DNA of 64,000 bases from Ornithinibacillus scapharcae TW25 (GCF_000190475.1 NZ_AEWH01000071.1:1-64000); one strand, 5' to 3'; positions 8,220 through 16,436 are shown, counted from the first letter of the stretch. The notes: generated by a model not told the origin, from the sequence alone. Numbers and translations are program-made.

Positions 8220-9557
8220 CTATTCTTCCTCAATAAATTCCTCTTCAATTCGAGTTATCATGACCTTGTCTACTCGCACATGGTCCATGTCTACTACTTC
8301 AAGCACTAAATCCTCTACTTGAATGGTGTCACTAACCTTTGGAATGTCTCCCAAGTATGTGGTGATATAACCACCTAGTGTGTGTGATTCACTTCGCAAT
8401 TCTTCTAATTCATCTATATCAAAATAACGTTTAAAAGTTTCTAGTGAGATTAATCCGTCTGCTAGCCATGAATTTTCGTCACGTTGAATGATTTGTGGGT
8501 CCACGTCGTTTAATCCTGGCATTGCACCTACTATATTTTCAATAAAATCGTGCAGAGTAACCATTCCCTCGATACCACCATACTCATCAATAACAACAGC
8601 TTGATGCATTCCGGAATCTTTAATTTTTTCTAGTGCTTGGAATGCCATCATTGCCTCAGGTAGTACTAGGGCTTTTTCGACACAATTTTCTAAATTAAAA
8701 TCTTCTCTTTTAATTAATTGGGTAAATACATTTTTTGTATGAATAATTCCTTTTAAATTATCAAGACTTCCTTCACCAACTGGAAAAGAGGAATGGTTGC
8801 TAGTACTCATGATTTTCAAATTTTCTTCAAGTGAATCTTCGAGGTCAATCCATTCTAGGTAGGTCCTTGGCGTTAAAATATCACCAACACGTTGATCTCC
8901 CATGAAAAATATTTGCTCCACCATTTCGTGTTCTATTTCCTCTACTACACCGCTAAAAACACCTTGTTCAATAAGCTGTGTAATCTCTTCTTCCGTCACG
9001 TCAGGTTCTTTATTTTGTTTAATACCGAATATTTTCAGAACAAATTCGGTTGACTTACTGAGTACCCAAATAAGTGGTTTACCTACTTTTGAGAAATAGT
9101 ACATCGGTTTTGCAATCGATAACGCTACTTTCTCAGGATTGTTCATCCCGATACGTTTTGGTACCAATTCACCGATAATTAACGATAAATAAGTAGTAAT
9201 TGCAATAACGATGAACATACTAATCTGGGAACTAAACTCCGCAAGAACATCGATCTTCCCAATAACAGGAGCTAATTTGCTTGCAATTGCGGCTCCACCA
9301 AACGCACCAGTTACGACTCCAATTAATGTTATCCCAATTTGAATGGTAGATAACAACTGATTCGGTTCTTCCGCTAGCTTAAGTGCATAGGTCGCACGTT
9401 TGTCACCATCTTCTGCGATTCTTTCTAGTCTAGCCTTACGAGAGGTTACAATTGCAATTTCTGTCATGGCAAATATACCATTAGCCACTATTAAAATGAG
9501 AACAATACTGATAGAAATCAGTGGGACGTCCAAAATTCCATCACCATACCTTTTCAA
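8220..9557 (-). CDS. CNNM/CorC (HlyC) family membrane protein with CBS pair
   Basis: The layout of this 445-residue protein is DUF21/CNNM membrane domain (four helices, residues 10-190), a CBS pair at about 210-335 and a C-terminal CorC_HlyC domain (345-435). Relatives such as B. subtilis YhdP, YqhB and MpfA act in Mg2+ homeostasis (efflux) rather than as haemolysins. The frame starts with TTG at 9557. A second in-frame TTG at 9533, nearer the first helix (DVPLISISIVLILIV), is an alternative because neither has a textbook ribosome site. It is convergent with the ThrE-type component; upstream lies the divergent yjfB-like gene. Confidence 0.88.
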   Translation of the reverse strand: MKRYGDGILDVPLISISIVLILIVANGIFAMTEIAIVTSRKARLERIAEDGDKRATYALKLAEEPNQLLSTIQIGITLIGVVTGAFGGAAIASKLAPVIGKIDVLAEFSSQISMFIVIAITTYLSLIIGELVPKRIGMNNPEKVALSIAKPMYYFSKVGKPLIWVLSKSTEFVLKIFGIKQNKEPDVTEEEITQLIEQGVFSGVVEEIEHEMVEQIFFMGDQRVGDILTPRTYLEWIDLEDSLEENLKIMSTSNHSSFPVGEGSLDNLKGIIHTKNVFTQLIKREDFNLENCVEKALVLPEAMMAFQALEKIKDSGMHQAVVIDEYGGIEGMVTLHDFIENIVGAMPGLNDVDPQIIQRDENSWLADGLISLETFKRYFDIDELEELRSESHTLGGYITTYLGDIPKVSDTIQVEDLVLEVVDMDHVRVDKVMITRIEEEFIEEE

Positions 9558-9713
9558 AATTTAAATTACAATAAAAATTAAATCATAAATAGGCCATTCA
9601 GTCTAATTTTAACTACATCATGCGTTCTTATACTAGAATTATAAATGAAAAAATATGTACCTTAGGTTTACCTATATGCTACAATAGGACTAATGATACT
9701 AGGGGGTTTTCAA

Positions 9714-9902
9714 ATGGATATCGCAGCAATGTCAGTTGTTATGTCAAACAGTAAAGTACGTTCCGATGCTAGTTTGGCTATCATGGCTAATGTAAAAAAT
9801 CTTATGCAACAACAAGGAAACCAATTGACTGAAATGTTAAGTCAATCGGTTGCAAATGCTCCACATCCAACGCTTGGAAAAAGTGTAGATATCAAATTAT
9901 AA
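9714..9902 (+). CDS. YjfB-family putative motility protein
   Basis: This 62-residue protein begins MDIAAMSVVMSNSKV and fits the YjfB family (PF14070), small proteins linked by annotation to motility. It has no signal peptide or membrane helix. The start is set by AGGGGG at 9699-9704 before ATG 9714; the frame is open seven codons further upstream, but that part contains the ribosome site. It is single-gene with its own terminator. Function unknown beyond the family name. Confidence 0.82.
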   Translation: MDIAAMSVVMSNSKVRSDASLAIMANVKNLMQQQGNQLTEMLSQSVANAPHPTLGKSVDIKL

Positions 9903-9916
9903 TCCGTGTGTTCTAA

Positions 9917-9947
9917 ACATTTGCCCCTTATGGCAAATGTTTTTTAT
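9917..9947 (+). terminator. Terminator of the yjfB-like gene
   Basis: ACATTTGCC pairs with GGCAAATGT around a short loop and is followed by TTTTTATTTT. Confidence 0.85.
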
Positions 9948-9962
9948 TTTACTGGAAATAAT

Positions 9963-9992
9963 AAAATAATCCCCTTGGAAGGGGATTATTAT
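9963..9992 (-). terminator. Terminator downstream of the acidic lipoprotein gene
   Basis: An AATAATCCCCTT/AAGGGGATTATT stem lies between convergent genes. With T/A-rich flanks on both sides it could act in either direction. Confidence 0.65.
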
Positions 9993-10053
9993 TTCATAAG
10001 ATAAGAACGAACCCCAGATTTTAATGGATACGAATCAGGAGTTATAAGTTCTT

Positions 10054-10383
10054 TTATCGGTTTTCGTCATCTTCACCGTTTTCAGTTCCAGTACCAGTAC
10101 CTTGATCGCCATTGCCAGTACCTGCATCGCCATCATTTTGACCGTCGTCATTCAGGTCGTTGCCATCATCAGTACCATTTTGATCTAGCATACCGTCGTC
10201 ACCGCCGTCAGTACCACCATTTTCAAGATTATTATCAGTTCCGTTATCATCTTCTTGGTTTAACGGAGCTTCGTCCTCTACAGGATCTTCGATAGGATCT
10301 TCCGTATCGTCGTTACCACATGCTGCCATTAGTGATAATGCTAATACAGGTGCACCTAACTTAACTAGCCATTTTTTGTTCAT
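10054..10383 (-). CDS. Small polyacidic lipoprotein
   Basis: The 109-residue product has a lipoprotein signal: positively charged MNKKWLVK, a hydrophobic stretch and a LMAAC lipobox with Cys22. The remaining 87 residues are almost only Asp, Glu, Gly, Asn and Thr in irregular DDGNDLNDDGQNDGD-like runs, with no hydrophobic core, so it is probably disordered on the outer membrane face. The ATG has an AAGGAGGAAA site, and there is a sigma-A promoter at 10455-10482 and a terminator downstream. No family recognised. A role in cation binding or wall interaction is speculation. Confidence 0.75.
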   Translation of the reverse strand: MNKKWLVKLGAPVLALSLMAACGNDDTEDPIEDPVEDEAPLNQEDDNGTDNNLENGGTDGGDDGMLDQNGTDDGNDLNDDGQNDGDAGTGNGDQGTGTGTENGEDDENR

Positions 10384-10454
10384 GACATTTTCCTCCTTGT
10401 TGTAATAACTTTGTCGGCATTAGCTTACCCAATTTCAGCATAGTTGATACCGAT

Positions 10455-10482
10455 TTTGTAGAAAAATGACGTAATTTGCCAA
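10455..10482 (-). promoter_or_regulatory. Putative sigma-A promoter of the lipoprotein gene
   Basis: On the minus strand TTGGCA (10482-10477), a 16-base spacer and TACAAA (10460-10455) precede the lipoprotein start by about 70 bases. Confidence 0.5.
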
Positions 10483-10526
10483 ACTATATTCCATCTGTTT
10501 CCTCATAAATCATCCTAAAGGACTAA

Positions 10527-10563
10527 AAAAAAGATGCTACCAATCATTTTGGCAGCATCTTTT
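10527..10563 (-). terminator. Terminator of fabZ
   Basis: On the minus strand AAAGATGCTGCCA pairs with TGGTAGCATCTTT (one mismatch) and is followed by eight T. Confidence 0.85.
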
Positions 10564-10566
10564 CCC

Positions 10567-10986
10567 CTATTTAATTGCAAATGTGATTTCTGCTTCACAA
10601 GCAAGTTCACCATCAACTGTTGCAATTCCTTTTCCTTTTCCAATTGGCCCCTTCACTCGAACAATCTCAACTTCTAGTTTCAACTGGTCTCCAGGCTTCA
10701 CTTGACGTTTAAATCGACATTTATCTACTCCCGCTAAGAACCCTAATTTACCTCGGTTTTCTTCTTTTCCTAGCATTGCAACAGCTCCTACCTGTGCTAA
10801 TGCTTCCACAATCAGAACACCTGGCATAACTGGGTAGTCAGGAAAATGACCTTGGAAAAATGGTTCATTTACGCTTACATTTTTAAGTCCTACAACACGC
10901 TTACCCTCTTCCATTTCTAATACCTTGTCCACTAATAAGAATGGGTAGCGGTGGGGAATAATTTGTTTTATTTCATTAATATCCAA
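10567..10986 (-). CDS. fabZ: 3-hydroxyacyl-ACP dehydratase FabZ
   Basis: This 139-residue hot-dog-fold enzyme dehydrates 3-hydroxyacyl-ACP to trans-2-enoyl-ACP in fatty acid elongation. The N-terminal [12 protein letters not shown] motif and the active-site helix [22 protein letters not shown] are intact, including the catalytic His of GHFP and Glu of EALAQ. Length equals that of B. subtilis FabZ (YwpB). The ATG has an AAAGGAGCG site. Its place downstream of the flhO-flhP block matches the B. subtilis order. Confidence 0.97.
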   Translation of the reverse strand: MDINEIKQIIPHRYPFLLVDKVLEMEEGKRVVGLKNVSVNEPFFQGHFPDYPVMPGVLIVEALAQVGAVAMLGKEENRGKLGFLAGVDKCRFKRQVKPGDQLKLEVEIVRVKGPIGKGKGIATVDGELACEAEITFAIK

Positions 10987-11097
10987 AATAGAACGCTCCT
11001 TTTATGTATTTTTTCTTATTATATCAGAGAACTTGTTGAAATTAACATTATTAGAATAACTGGCATTCGCTAATCTTTATGTAAGAATAGATAATTT

Positions 11098-11616
11098 TTA
11101 TCTGCTCATATATTCCATTACTTCTTTTATGTACGTTTCAAAAGGCATTGCCGTATTAATTGTTAGAATTTGGTGATGCTTTGGCTTTTTACTATTAGCT
11201 AAAGTCGCTTGAAAATTCTCTTCAGAATTAACTTCACGAATTTGACTTGGCATTTTATCTCGTTGTTTAAGCCGATTATTTATTTCATCGAAGTCATTTA
11301 ACAGGCACTCAATATACTTATACTTGCAATGGTATTTGTCTACCAAGCATTCTCCCTTTTCTATCATTGTCTCATATAGACATGGACTATCGAGTATAAC
11401 ACTATTACCAACAGCAAGATTGGATTCAATTAGAGCCCATTCGATGTGATAGGAAATACTACCAACCAAGGTTGAATCCATATTCATCGAATTGTCCAGC
11501 AAAGCTGATTTTACCACATCATGATCAATTAAAACTGCATTCTTTTGCCTTGCTATTTCTTTTGCAAGGGTTGATTTACCGGAACCTGGGAATCCCGACA
11601 TTTGAAGAAAAAACAT
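11098..11616 (-). CDS. P-loop small-molecule kinase/ATPase (AAA family)
   Basis: The 172-residue protein begins with a Walker A motif GFPGSGKST (residues 8-16) directly after the first strand, as in nucleotide, gluconate or shikimate-type kinases and zeta-toxin-like enzymes. It continues with a DHDVVKSAL substrate-side segment and LIDHD and VILDSP strands. An arginine-rich lid region lies near INNRLKQRDKMPSQIREV. Substrate not identifiable. It lies between fabZ and the EpuA-like gene with no shared reading-frame overlap and has an AAAGAGGTCT-type weak ribosome site. Confidence 0.75.
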   Translation of the reverse strand: MFFLQMSGFPGSGKSTLAKEIARQKNAVLIDHDVVKSALLDNSMNMDSTLVGSISYHIEWALIESNLAVGNSVILDSPCLYETMIEKGECLVDKYHCKYKYIECLLNDFDEINNRLKQRDKMPSQIREVNSEENFQATLANSKKPKHHQILTINTAMPFETYIKEVMEYMSR

Positions 11617-11786
11617 GTCTAGACCTCTTTTCTAATCCTTATCAATTGGAATATCGATGGGTAATATCCTTTCAATATGGAACGAAACTTAAAGACATAA
11701 TCAGAAAAACTCGTATTTGCTTGTCCCTTAGCGTATGTGTTCGTTTTTCTTATATCGGCAAAAAATTTTATACTTTCCTAACTACC

Positions 11787-11818
11787 AAAAAAACCTGTAC
11801 CCAAGAGCGGATACAGGC
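11787..11818 (-). terminator. Terminator of the EpuA-like gene
   Basis: On the minus strand CCTGTATCC and GGGTACAGG pair and are followed by seven T. Confidence 0.85.
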
Positions 11819-11823
11819 TTCGA

Positions 11824-12279
11824 TTATTCTTCTTTTTTAACAATATCAATGATGTGCTGCCAGGTCTCCCATTTTAGCGCATCTCTCGGTTCACCATCGC
11901 CTAGTCCACCATAGCCAATCATTAAACCAACAGCTAATGCAATTACTGACAAGACACTCACAACAATGATTCTAGCCCAAATAGGAAAAATTCGCAATCT
12001 AGGTTTTCTATTCTTGCGCTTTTCTTCTTTTTGCTTTTTCTTTTGTTGTCTACGAGTTTGTTTGAGCGTTTCAGTCTGTTCCAGTTCAGCATTTGCAGAC
12101 CTTCTACGTATCTCTTCTCTTAAAGAAGCTTTCTTGTCTTCGTTAGGCAAGACAGACTTCGGTTCGGTTTCTGCTTTTCGTCTGGTTGACTGCTGTTTTC
12201 GTTCGGCTTTAACTTCTAACCGCTTTTTTTTCGTAGCAGTATCTTTCCTAATTTCTTCAGTTTGGTTTGTTGTGGACAT
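11824..12279 (-). CDS. EpuA-family membrane protein (often annotated RNA polymerase subunit beta-like)
   Basis: The 151-residue protein has a long, strongly basic, coiled-coil-like N-terminal half (KKKRLEVKAERKQQS-type runs), one membrane helix (IWARIIVVSVLSVIALAVGLMIGYG) and a conserved end, GDGEPRDALKWETWQHIID. This end is the EpuA family hallmark (PF11772). The common database name 'DNA-directed RNA polymerase subunit beta' comes from that family and is not evidence of polymerase function. The ATG at 12279 has AGGTG nine bases upstream; the frame opens at a GTG four codons earlier, which lacks a site. It follows the flagellar pair as in related Bacillaceae. Confidence 0.8.
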   Translation of the reverse strand: MSTTNQTEEIRKDTATKKKRLEVKAERKQQSTRRKAETEPKSVLPNEDKKASLREEIRRRSANAELEQTETLKQTRRQQKKKQKEEKRKNRKPRLRIFPIWARIIVVSVLSVIALAVGLMIGYGGLGDGEPRDALKWETWQHIIDIVKKEE

Positions 12280-12359
12280 AACTTGGTTCACCTATTCCAT
12301 ACTAACATTCTGTTTTAACTATAAGTGATTGTCATAGTTGCGTCAATCATCTTTTAATC

Positions 12360-13181
12360 TTATGAACGTAATTGGTTAATTAATCCTGACATTTGATCAC
12401 CCATTGAAATGGTACGAGCATTAAATTGGTAGGCACGTTGTGTAGTAATTAAGTCTGTTAATTCTTTCCCCATGTTTACGTTAGACATTTCAAGTGTGCC
12501 ACTCTTTAAGGAAGCTGGTACTGCTTGAATGATTTCTGCTTCGTTAAATCCAAGTGCTGCCAAATCAGGTAGTCTGAAATTATTATTTCCCGTAGCTTCT
12601 AACAATCTCGGACGAACCGCTTCTACTACAGACAATTGTCCAACAGTTGCGGAATAAGCACCGTATTTCACGTTGATGAACCCATCTTCATCGATTTGGA
12701 TGTCATTAAAACCATCTGCGAATCTAATAGGTTGTCCGTTAGTACCAATAACAGGATCACCGTCTTTTGTTGTTAACATGACTTCATTATTAATCGGGCT
12801 TAAGTAAAACGCTCCATCACGAGTAAAACGAGTTTCTTGTACACCATTTTCTGTTACTTGTACTTGGAATAAATGATTAGGCTGTAAAAGCGCAACATCT
12901 AATGCACGTCCAGTCTCTTTTAAAGAACCAAGTGATAAATCAATATTAACAGATCCTAATCTTGCACCAGAGCCAACTCGAACGCCGTCTGGTGTTAATC
13001 TACCTTGAGCATTTGCAGGGTCTGTCATGTTATCTATTTGTTGGAATAATAATGATGCAAAATCTGCATTTCTTGCCTTGTAGCCAGTAGTTTGGCTATT
13101 TGCTAAGTTATTACCAATCAAATCTATCTTCTGTTGTAGTTGATTCATGGTAACGGCTGCTTGTATCATTGTTCTAGACAT
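12360..13181 (-). CDS. flhP: Flagellar rod/hook-basal body protein FlhP
   Basis: This 273-residue FlgG/FlgF-type rod protein has the N-terminal flg_bb_rod segment (LQQKIDLIGNNLANSQTTGYKARNADF), a central SAF-like D domain and the C-terminal flg_bbr_C helix (EMSNVNMGKELTDLITTQRAYQFNARTI region). In B. subtilis FlhO and FlhP form the distal rod; their genes follow mbl as here. GAAGGGAGGGG precedes the ATG. No secretion signal, as expected for type III export. Confidence 0.93.
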   Translation of the reverse strand: MSRTMIQAAVTMNQLQQKIDLIGNNLANSQTTGYKARNADFASLLFQQIDNMTDPANAQGRLTPDGVRVGSGARLGSVNIDLSLGSLKETGRALDVALLQPNHLFQVQVTENGVQETRFTRDGAFYLSPINNEVMLTTKDGDPVIGTNGQPIRFADGFNDIQIDEDGFINVKYGAYSATVGQLSVVEAVRPRLLEATGNNNFRLPDLAALGFNEAEIIQAVPASLKSGTLEMSNVNMGKELTDLITTQRAYQFNARTISMGDQMSGLINQLRS

Positions 13182-13208
13182 GACGTCCCCTCCCTTCTAA
13201 TGTTTACC

Positions 13209-14012
13209 TTATCCAATTCGTCCAATCTCACTAACCGCTTTTCCTAAGCTTTCATCATAAGCCTTTAGAACACGCTGATTCATTTCAAATGAACGATACG
13301 ATTCCATCATTTGTGTCATGGTTTGAACTGCATCCACATTGGATTGTTCTAAGAATCCTTGTTGAACAGTGAACATCGCACCAGCTGGTACTGGTCCTGC
13401 TTCTCCATTAAATAAGCCATTACCCTCTTTTTCTAACTGATTTGCATCAGGAGCATAGGCAATACCAAGTGGAATAGTCATACCACCAACTTGAAGTTGG
13501 GCATCTGGTGTAACGGTAAATTCCATTCCACCAGTTTGGATTGGATTACCTGCTTGGTCAAGAACATAGTACCCTTGTGTTGTTGTTAGAAAACCTTGTC
13601 CATCAACCGTAAAGTTACCATTTCTTGTATATCGAGCTTCACCATTTTCGTTTTGGACGGTGAAGAAAATACTTCCTGTTTCATCTGGAAAAACTCCGTC
13701 AATTAGTGCAAGGTCAGTGGAAACCCCAGTTTCTTTTAATGAACCTTGAACATAACTTGGAACATATTCCTGTACATAAACACCCGTATTGATTGACCCA
13801 ATTGGATTTTGAACTGGGAAATTTTTTGGTTGTTTTGTTGGTACAGTTTGTGAACCCATTTGGTGTATAAGCATCTCAGGAAACGCTCGTAATGTCGCTT
13901 GATCCGCCTTGTACCCAGGGGTATTTGCATTTGCAATATTGTTCGCTAACGCTTCTTGTTGTCGTTGCATCGATAACATCCCGCTAGCTGCTGTATAAAA
14001 ACCTCTTAGCAT
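13209..14012 (-). CDS. flhO: Flagellar rod/hook-basal body protein FlhO
   Basis: The FlgG-like protein has the N-terminal rod motif (ALANNIANANTPGYKADQ), a central domain and a C-terminal helix with QSNVDAVQTMTQMMESYRSFEMNQ. The ATG at 14012 lies nine bases after AAGGAGG; a GTG directly before it (14015) is less well spaced. It is 27 bases from flhP and 24 bases from the mbl stop, so mbl-flhO-flhP probably form one transcription unit. Paralogous to FlhP. Confidence 0.93.
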   Translation of the reverse strand: MLRGFYTAASGMLSMQRQQEALANNIANANTPGYKADQATLRAFPEMLIHQMGSQTVPTKQPKNFPVQNPIGSINTGVYVQEYVPSYVQGSLKETGVSTDLALIDGVFPDETGSIFFTVQNENGEARYTRNGNFTVDGQGFLTTTQGYYVLDQAGNPIQTGGMEFTVTPDAQLQVGGMTIPLGIAYAPDANQLEKEGNGLFNGEAGPVPAGAMFTVQQGFLEQSNVDAVQTMTQMMESYRSFEMNQRVLKAYDESLGKAVSEIGRIG

Positions 14013-14036
14013 CACAATACGCCTCCTTCAGTTATT

Positions 14037-15038
14037 TTAAACGATATTTCTACGCTCGACTTTATCAATATTTTCCAGCATAATTCCTGTACCCTTTGCA
14101 ACACAGTGCATTGGCTCTTCAGCCATGAATACAGGCACTTTAAGCTCTTCAGCTAAAAGCTGGTCGATGCCGTGAATTAAAGCACCACCACCAGTTAAAA
14201 TGACGCCTCTATCTATAATATCGGCTGATAATTCAGGAGGTGTACGTTCTAATACCGTTTTTGCACCTTGTACAATCATATAAACTGATTCGCGTAGTGC
14301 TTCTTCAATTTCTGCAGAACGTACAGTAATTGTCTGTGGAAGTCCAGATACCATGTCACGACCACGGATATCCATTTCTTCTTTACGTCCTCCATTGAAT
14401 ACTGTTGCAACATTAATCTTAATGTCTTCTGCAGTACGCTCACCGATTAACAATTTATATTTACGTTTTATATAATGAAGAATTTCTTGGTCGAATTTAT
14501 CTCCAGCCATTTTGATGGACTCAGATGTAACGATATCCCCCATGGAAAGAACCGCAACATCTGTTGTTCCTCCACCAATATCCACGACCATATTTCCACT
14601 TGGCTGATAAATCTCCATACCAGCTCCAATGGCAGCCACTTTAGGCTCTTCTTCTAAGTAGACCTTTTTTCCACCGGATTTCTCGGCAGCCTCTTTAATA
14701 GCCTTTTGCTCAACCTTTGTAATATTTGTTGGGCAGCAAATCAGCATTCTTGGCTTCGAAAGAAATCCTTTCACATTAATTTTATTTATAAAGTATTTTA
14801 ACATTGCTTCCGTTACATCGAAATCTGCAATAACGCCATCTTTTAGTGGACGAATTGCCTCGATATTTCCTGGTGTCCGTCCTACCATGCGTCGGGCAGC
14901 TTCTCCAACCTCTAGAACTCTGCCTGTGTTACGATCCATCGCAACAACTGATGGTTCATCTAAAACAATTCCTTTTCCTTTTACATGAATCAACACATTG
15001 GCAGTTCCAAGGTCAATCCCAATATCCCTAGAAAACAT
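14037..15038 (-). CDS. mbl: MreB-like rod-shape protein Mbl
   Basis: This 333-residue bacterial actin directs side-wall peptidoglycan synthesis. Actin-fold phosphate-binding motifs are seen: MFSRDIGIDLGTANVLIHVKG at the start, VVDIGGGTTDVAVLS (phosphate 2) and LTGGGALIHGID (adenosine motif). The start is fixed by CGAGGAGG before ATG 15038; the frame is open 24 codons further but that part has no site and no homology. Mbl rather than MreB is chosen from the position between spoIIID and flhO. Confidence 0.95.
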   Translation of the reverse strand: MFSRDIGIDLGTANVLIHVKGKGIVLDEPSVVAMDRNTGRVLEVGEAARRMVGRTPGNIEAIRPLKDGVIADFDVTEAMLKYFINKINVKGFLSKPRMLICCPTNITKVEQKAIKEAAEKSGGKKVYLEEEPKVAAIGAGMEIYQPSGNMVVDIGGGTTDVAVLSMGDIVTSESIKMAGDKFDQEILHYIKRKYKLLIGERTAEDIKINVATVFNGGRKEEMDIRGRDMVSGLPQTITVRSAEIEEALRESVYMIVQGAKTVLERTPPELSADIIDRGVILTGGGALIHGIDQLLAEELKVPVFMAEEPMHCVAKGTGIMLENIDKVERRNIV

Positions 15039-15173
15039 CAAAATCCTCCTCGTATAAAACTTTCCGCACCTGTCCGAAAACACAATGCTACTTATACAAT
15101 ATAATACCACAAATTTCTACATAAAACTTCTTAATTTAGGAAAAAAGACTGATAAATTTAATTTGGCAAAATT

Positions 15174-15270
15174 GGGAGGAATTTTGCTTGATGGTGGGAC
15201 TATATTTGTGTGTAGTGGGACTATGTTGTTAGGGTCAGGGACTATATTTCAACATCAAAGGGCTTATAAG
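15174..15270. repeat. Second array of GGGACTAT-type units, 21 bp apart
   Basis: Three clear units GGGACTATRTT have GACT at 15198, 15219 and 15240. A degenerate GGGCTTAT unit at 15261 and a GGGAGG unit near 15176 flank them. Steps are 21, 21, 21 and about 22 bases, i.e. two DNA turns. It sits between the spoIIID terminator and mbl. Confidence 0.75.
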
Positions 15271-15309
15271 GTGCTCCAAATTATGCTCCTGTTTACTCCC
15301 ACATCATAA

Positions 15310-15340
15310 TTAAAACGCACCCTCACTTCCGGGTGCGTTC
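15310..15340 (-). terminator. Terminator of spoIIID
   Basis: On the minus strand AACGCACCC pairs with GGGTGCGTT around GGAAGTGA and is followed by TTAATT. It isolates spoIIID from mbl. Confidence 0.75.
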
Positions 15341-15453
15341 ACACTCAAACAATATGGTTGCTACCACTCCTCACTAATTCGTTGTAAGCTAGCCTTTCAA
15401 CATAAGTACGCTTACCATTCACCTCCTTTAATAGGGATGATGATACTACTTGC

Positions 15454-15729
15454 TTACCTTACTGTTGTGGCTTTTGTTTCTTCTGTGGTTTTATATTTCT
15501 TTCGGGTTGCTTCTCCACCTCGAAGGTGTCGGATGGATTTGTGATATTCGAGTATTTCTTTTACCTTTTGTGCTAATTCTGGGTTGATTTCTGGCAATCT
15601 TTCGGTTAAATCTTTATGGACTGTGCTTTTAGAAACACCAAACTCTTTAGCTATCACTCGGACGGTTTTCCTCGTTTCGACGATATGTTCACCAATCCTG
15701 ATAGTCCTTTCTTTGATGTAATCGTGCAC
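15454..15729 (-). CDS. spoIIID: Mother-cell sporulation transcription factor SpoIIID
   Basis: This 91-residue DNA-binding protein of the sigma-E stage regulates many mother-cell genes. The first 75 residues (MHDYIKERTIRIGEHIVE through SIRHLRGGEATRKKYK) match B. subtilis SpoIIID almost residue for residue, including the HTH VRVIAKEFGVSKSTVHKDL. The tail differs, as usual. Translation starts at GTG 15729 with a GGGAGG site eight bases upstream. No sigma-E promoter could be defined with confidence. Confidence 0.97.
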   Translation of the reverse strand: MHDYIKERTIRIGEHIVETRKTVRVIAKEFGVSKSTVHKDLTERLPEINPELAQKVKEILEYHKSIRHLRGGEATRKKYKTTEETKATTVR

Positions 15730-16183
15730 ACCGTTCGCCTCCCTGTGTTGAATATTTCTGAGGTGTCAGACACGAAATAAGGTGATAGGAAAAATGAGTT
15801 TTACCATTTTTCATAAATCCCCTTGCGTACCGAAAGGCGGAAAATCCGTGGCTATGATGTTTTTGTTTCTACAGATGTTGAGTTACATATTTACATTATT
15901 TTTACTGTTATTATGAAAGGAGTGTAAGTAATAGTGGACAGTTCATGAGTGAAGGATATGAGATAAAAAATCGTTGCTATAAAAATATGTAATCAAGCAA
16001 TTACGATGTGTTCATAAAGAGCCACATTAGCTCTCACCTCAGACTTACTGAATGCTTGGTTTGTAACATTTTATTATTCGAGAGACGGGATTATGATTAA
16101 AAATCAGCTGAATGGTGATGGGACAAAGTGTTTTTTAATTTTATTTTGAATTTTTACTCACTTTTACCTTTTTAACCTAAAAT
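15730..16183. other. Intergenic region upstream of spoIIID
   Basis: About 450 bases contain no convincing gene. An AAAGGAGTG at 15916 precedes a GTG that runs only four codons and an overlapping ATG that runs 15 codons (15945-15992), which I do not accept as genes. A plus-strand hairpin terminator at 16184 suggests some rightward transcript in this region. Confidence 0.4.
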
Positions 16184-16222
16184 AAACTCGTACTTCCTCC
16201 TCCTGGAAAATGCGAGTTTTTT
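16184..16222 (+). terminator. Plus-strand terminator without an assigned gene
   Basis: AAACTCG pairs with CGAGTTT around a C-rich/purine loop and is followed by TTT. No plus-strand coding sequence precedes it within 900 bases, so it may end a small RNA or be a relic. Confidence 0.55.
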
Positions 16223-16235
16223 AATGCAAAATAAT

Positions 16236-16279
16236 AAAACCAAGAGTTCTATACACAACTGTATAGAACTCTTGGTTTT
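16236..16279 (-). terminator. Long perfect inverted repeat after the peptide gene
   Basis: A perfect stem of about 19 bases (AAAACCAAGAGTTCTATAC and its complement) surrounds a six-base loop. On the minus strand it follows the peptide gene stop by about 40 bases and runs into TTTTATTATTTT. It is most simply the terminator of the receptor-peptide unit, although the symmetry would also allow use on the plus strand. Confidence 0.75.
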
Positions 16280-16319
16280 ATATGATGGACTCAACTTCTA
16301 GATTTTTTTATAAAATAAA

Positions 16320-16436
16320 TCAATCTACATCTCCATACTCAGGGTCAGCTAATAATGAGCTAGCAGGTTGAATCAATGTGAAAAGTACAACAAAACCTAA
16401 GAACATTGCGAAAGTAAAAGTTTTGATTTTTTCCAT
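16320..16436 (-). CDS. Small secreted peptide precursor (AimP/Phr-like)
   Basis: The 38-codon gene was found by reading past the receptor stop: MEKIKTF, a hydrophobic stretch (residues 8-22), then QPASSLLADPEYGDVD and TGA. The form is that of AimP/Phr pro-peptides: a signal peptide, then a short polar C-terminus from which a penta- to octapeptide is cut. A GGAGGAGG ribosome site stands six bases before the ATG, which is unusually strong for a chance frame. It lies 59 bases after the AimR-like gene on the same strand and before a strong hairpin, the position of aimP in arbitrium loci. The mature peptide is not identified; candidates come from the last eight residues. It is acidic, unlike known arbitrium hexapeptides. 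Confidence 0.75.
   Translation of the reverse strand: MEKIKTFTFAMFLGFVVLFTLIQPASSLLADPEYGDVD

Noticed and set aside
8044-8322. 92-codon plus-strand frame after the yjjB-like gene
   Set aside because: It crosses the GGGACTAT array, a minus-strand terminator and the end of the CorC-type gene; shadow only.
11472-11840. 122-codon plus-strand open frame opposite the kinase gene
   Set aside because: It overlaps a well supported minus-strand gene and a terminator, and has no ribosome site or recognisable motif.
15085-15309. 74-codon plus-strand open frame
   Set aside because: It covers the GGGACTAT array and the mbl upstream region, has repeat-driven composition and lies opposite the mbl leader.
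15933-15992. Very short open frames after AAAGGAGTG at 15916
   Set aside because: The GTG frame has four codons and the ATG frame fifteen codons with poor spacing; no peptide features.
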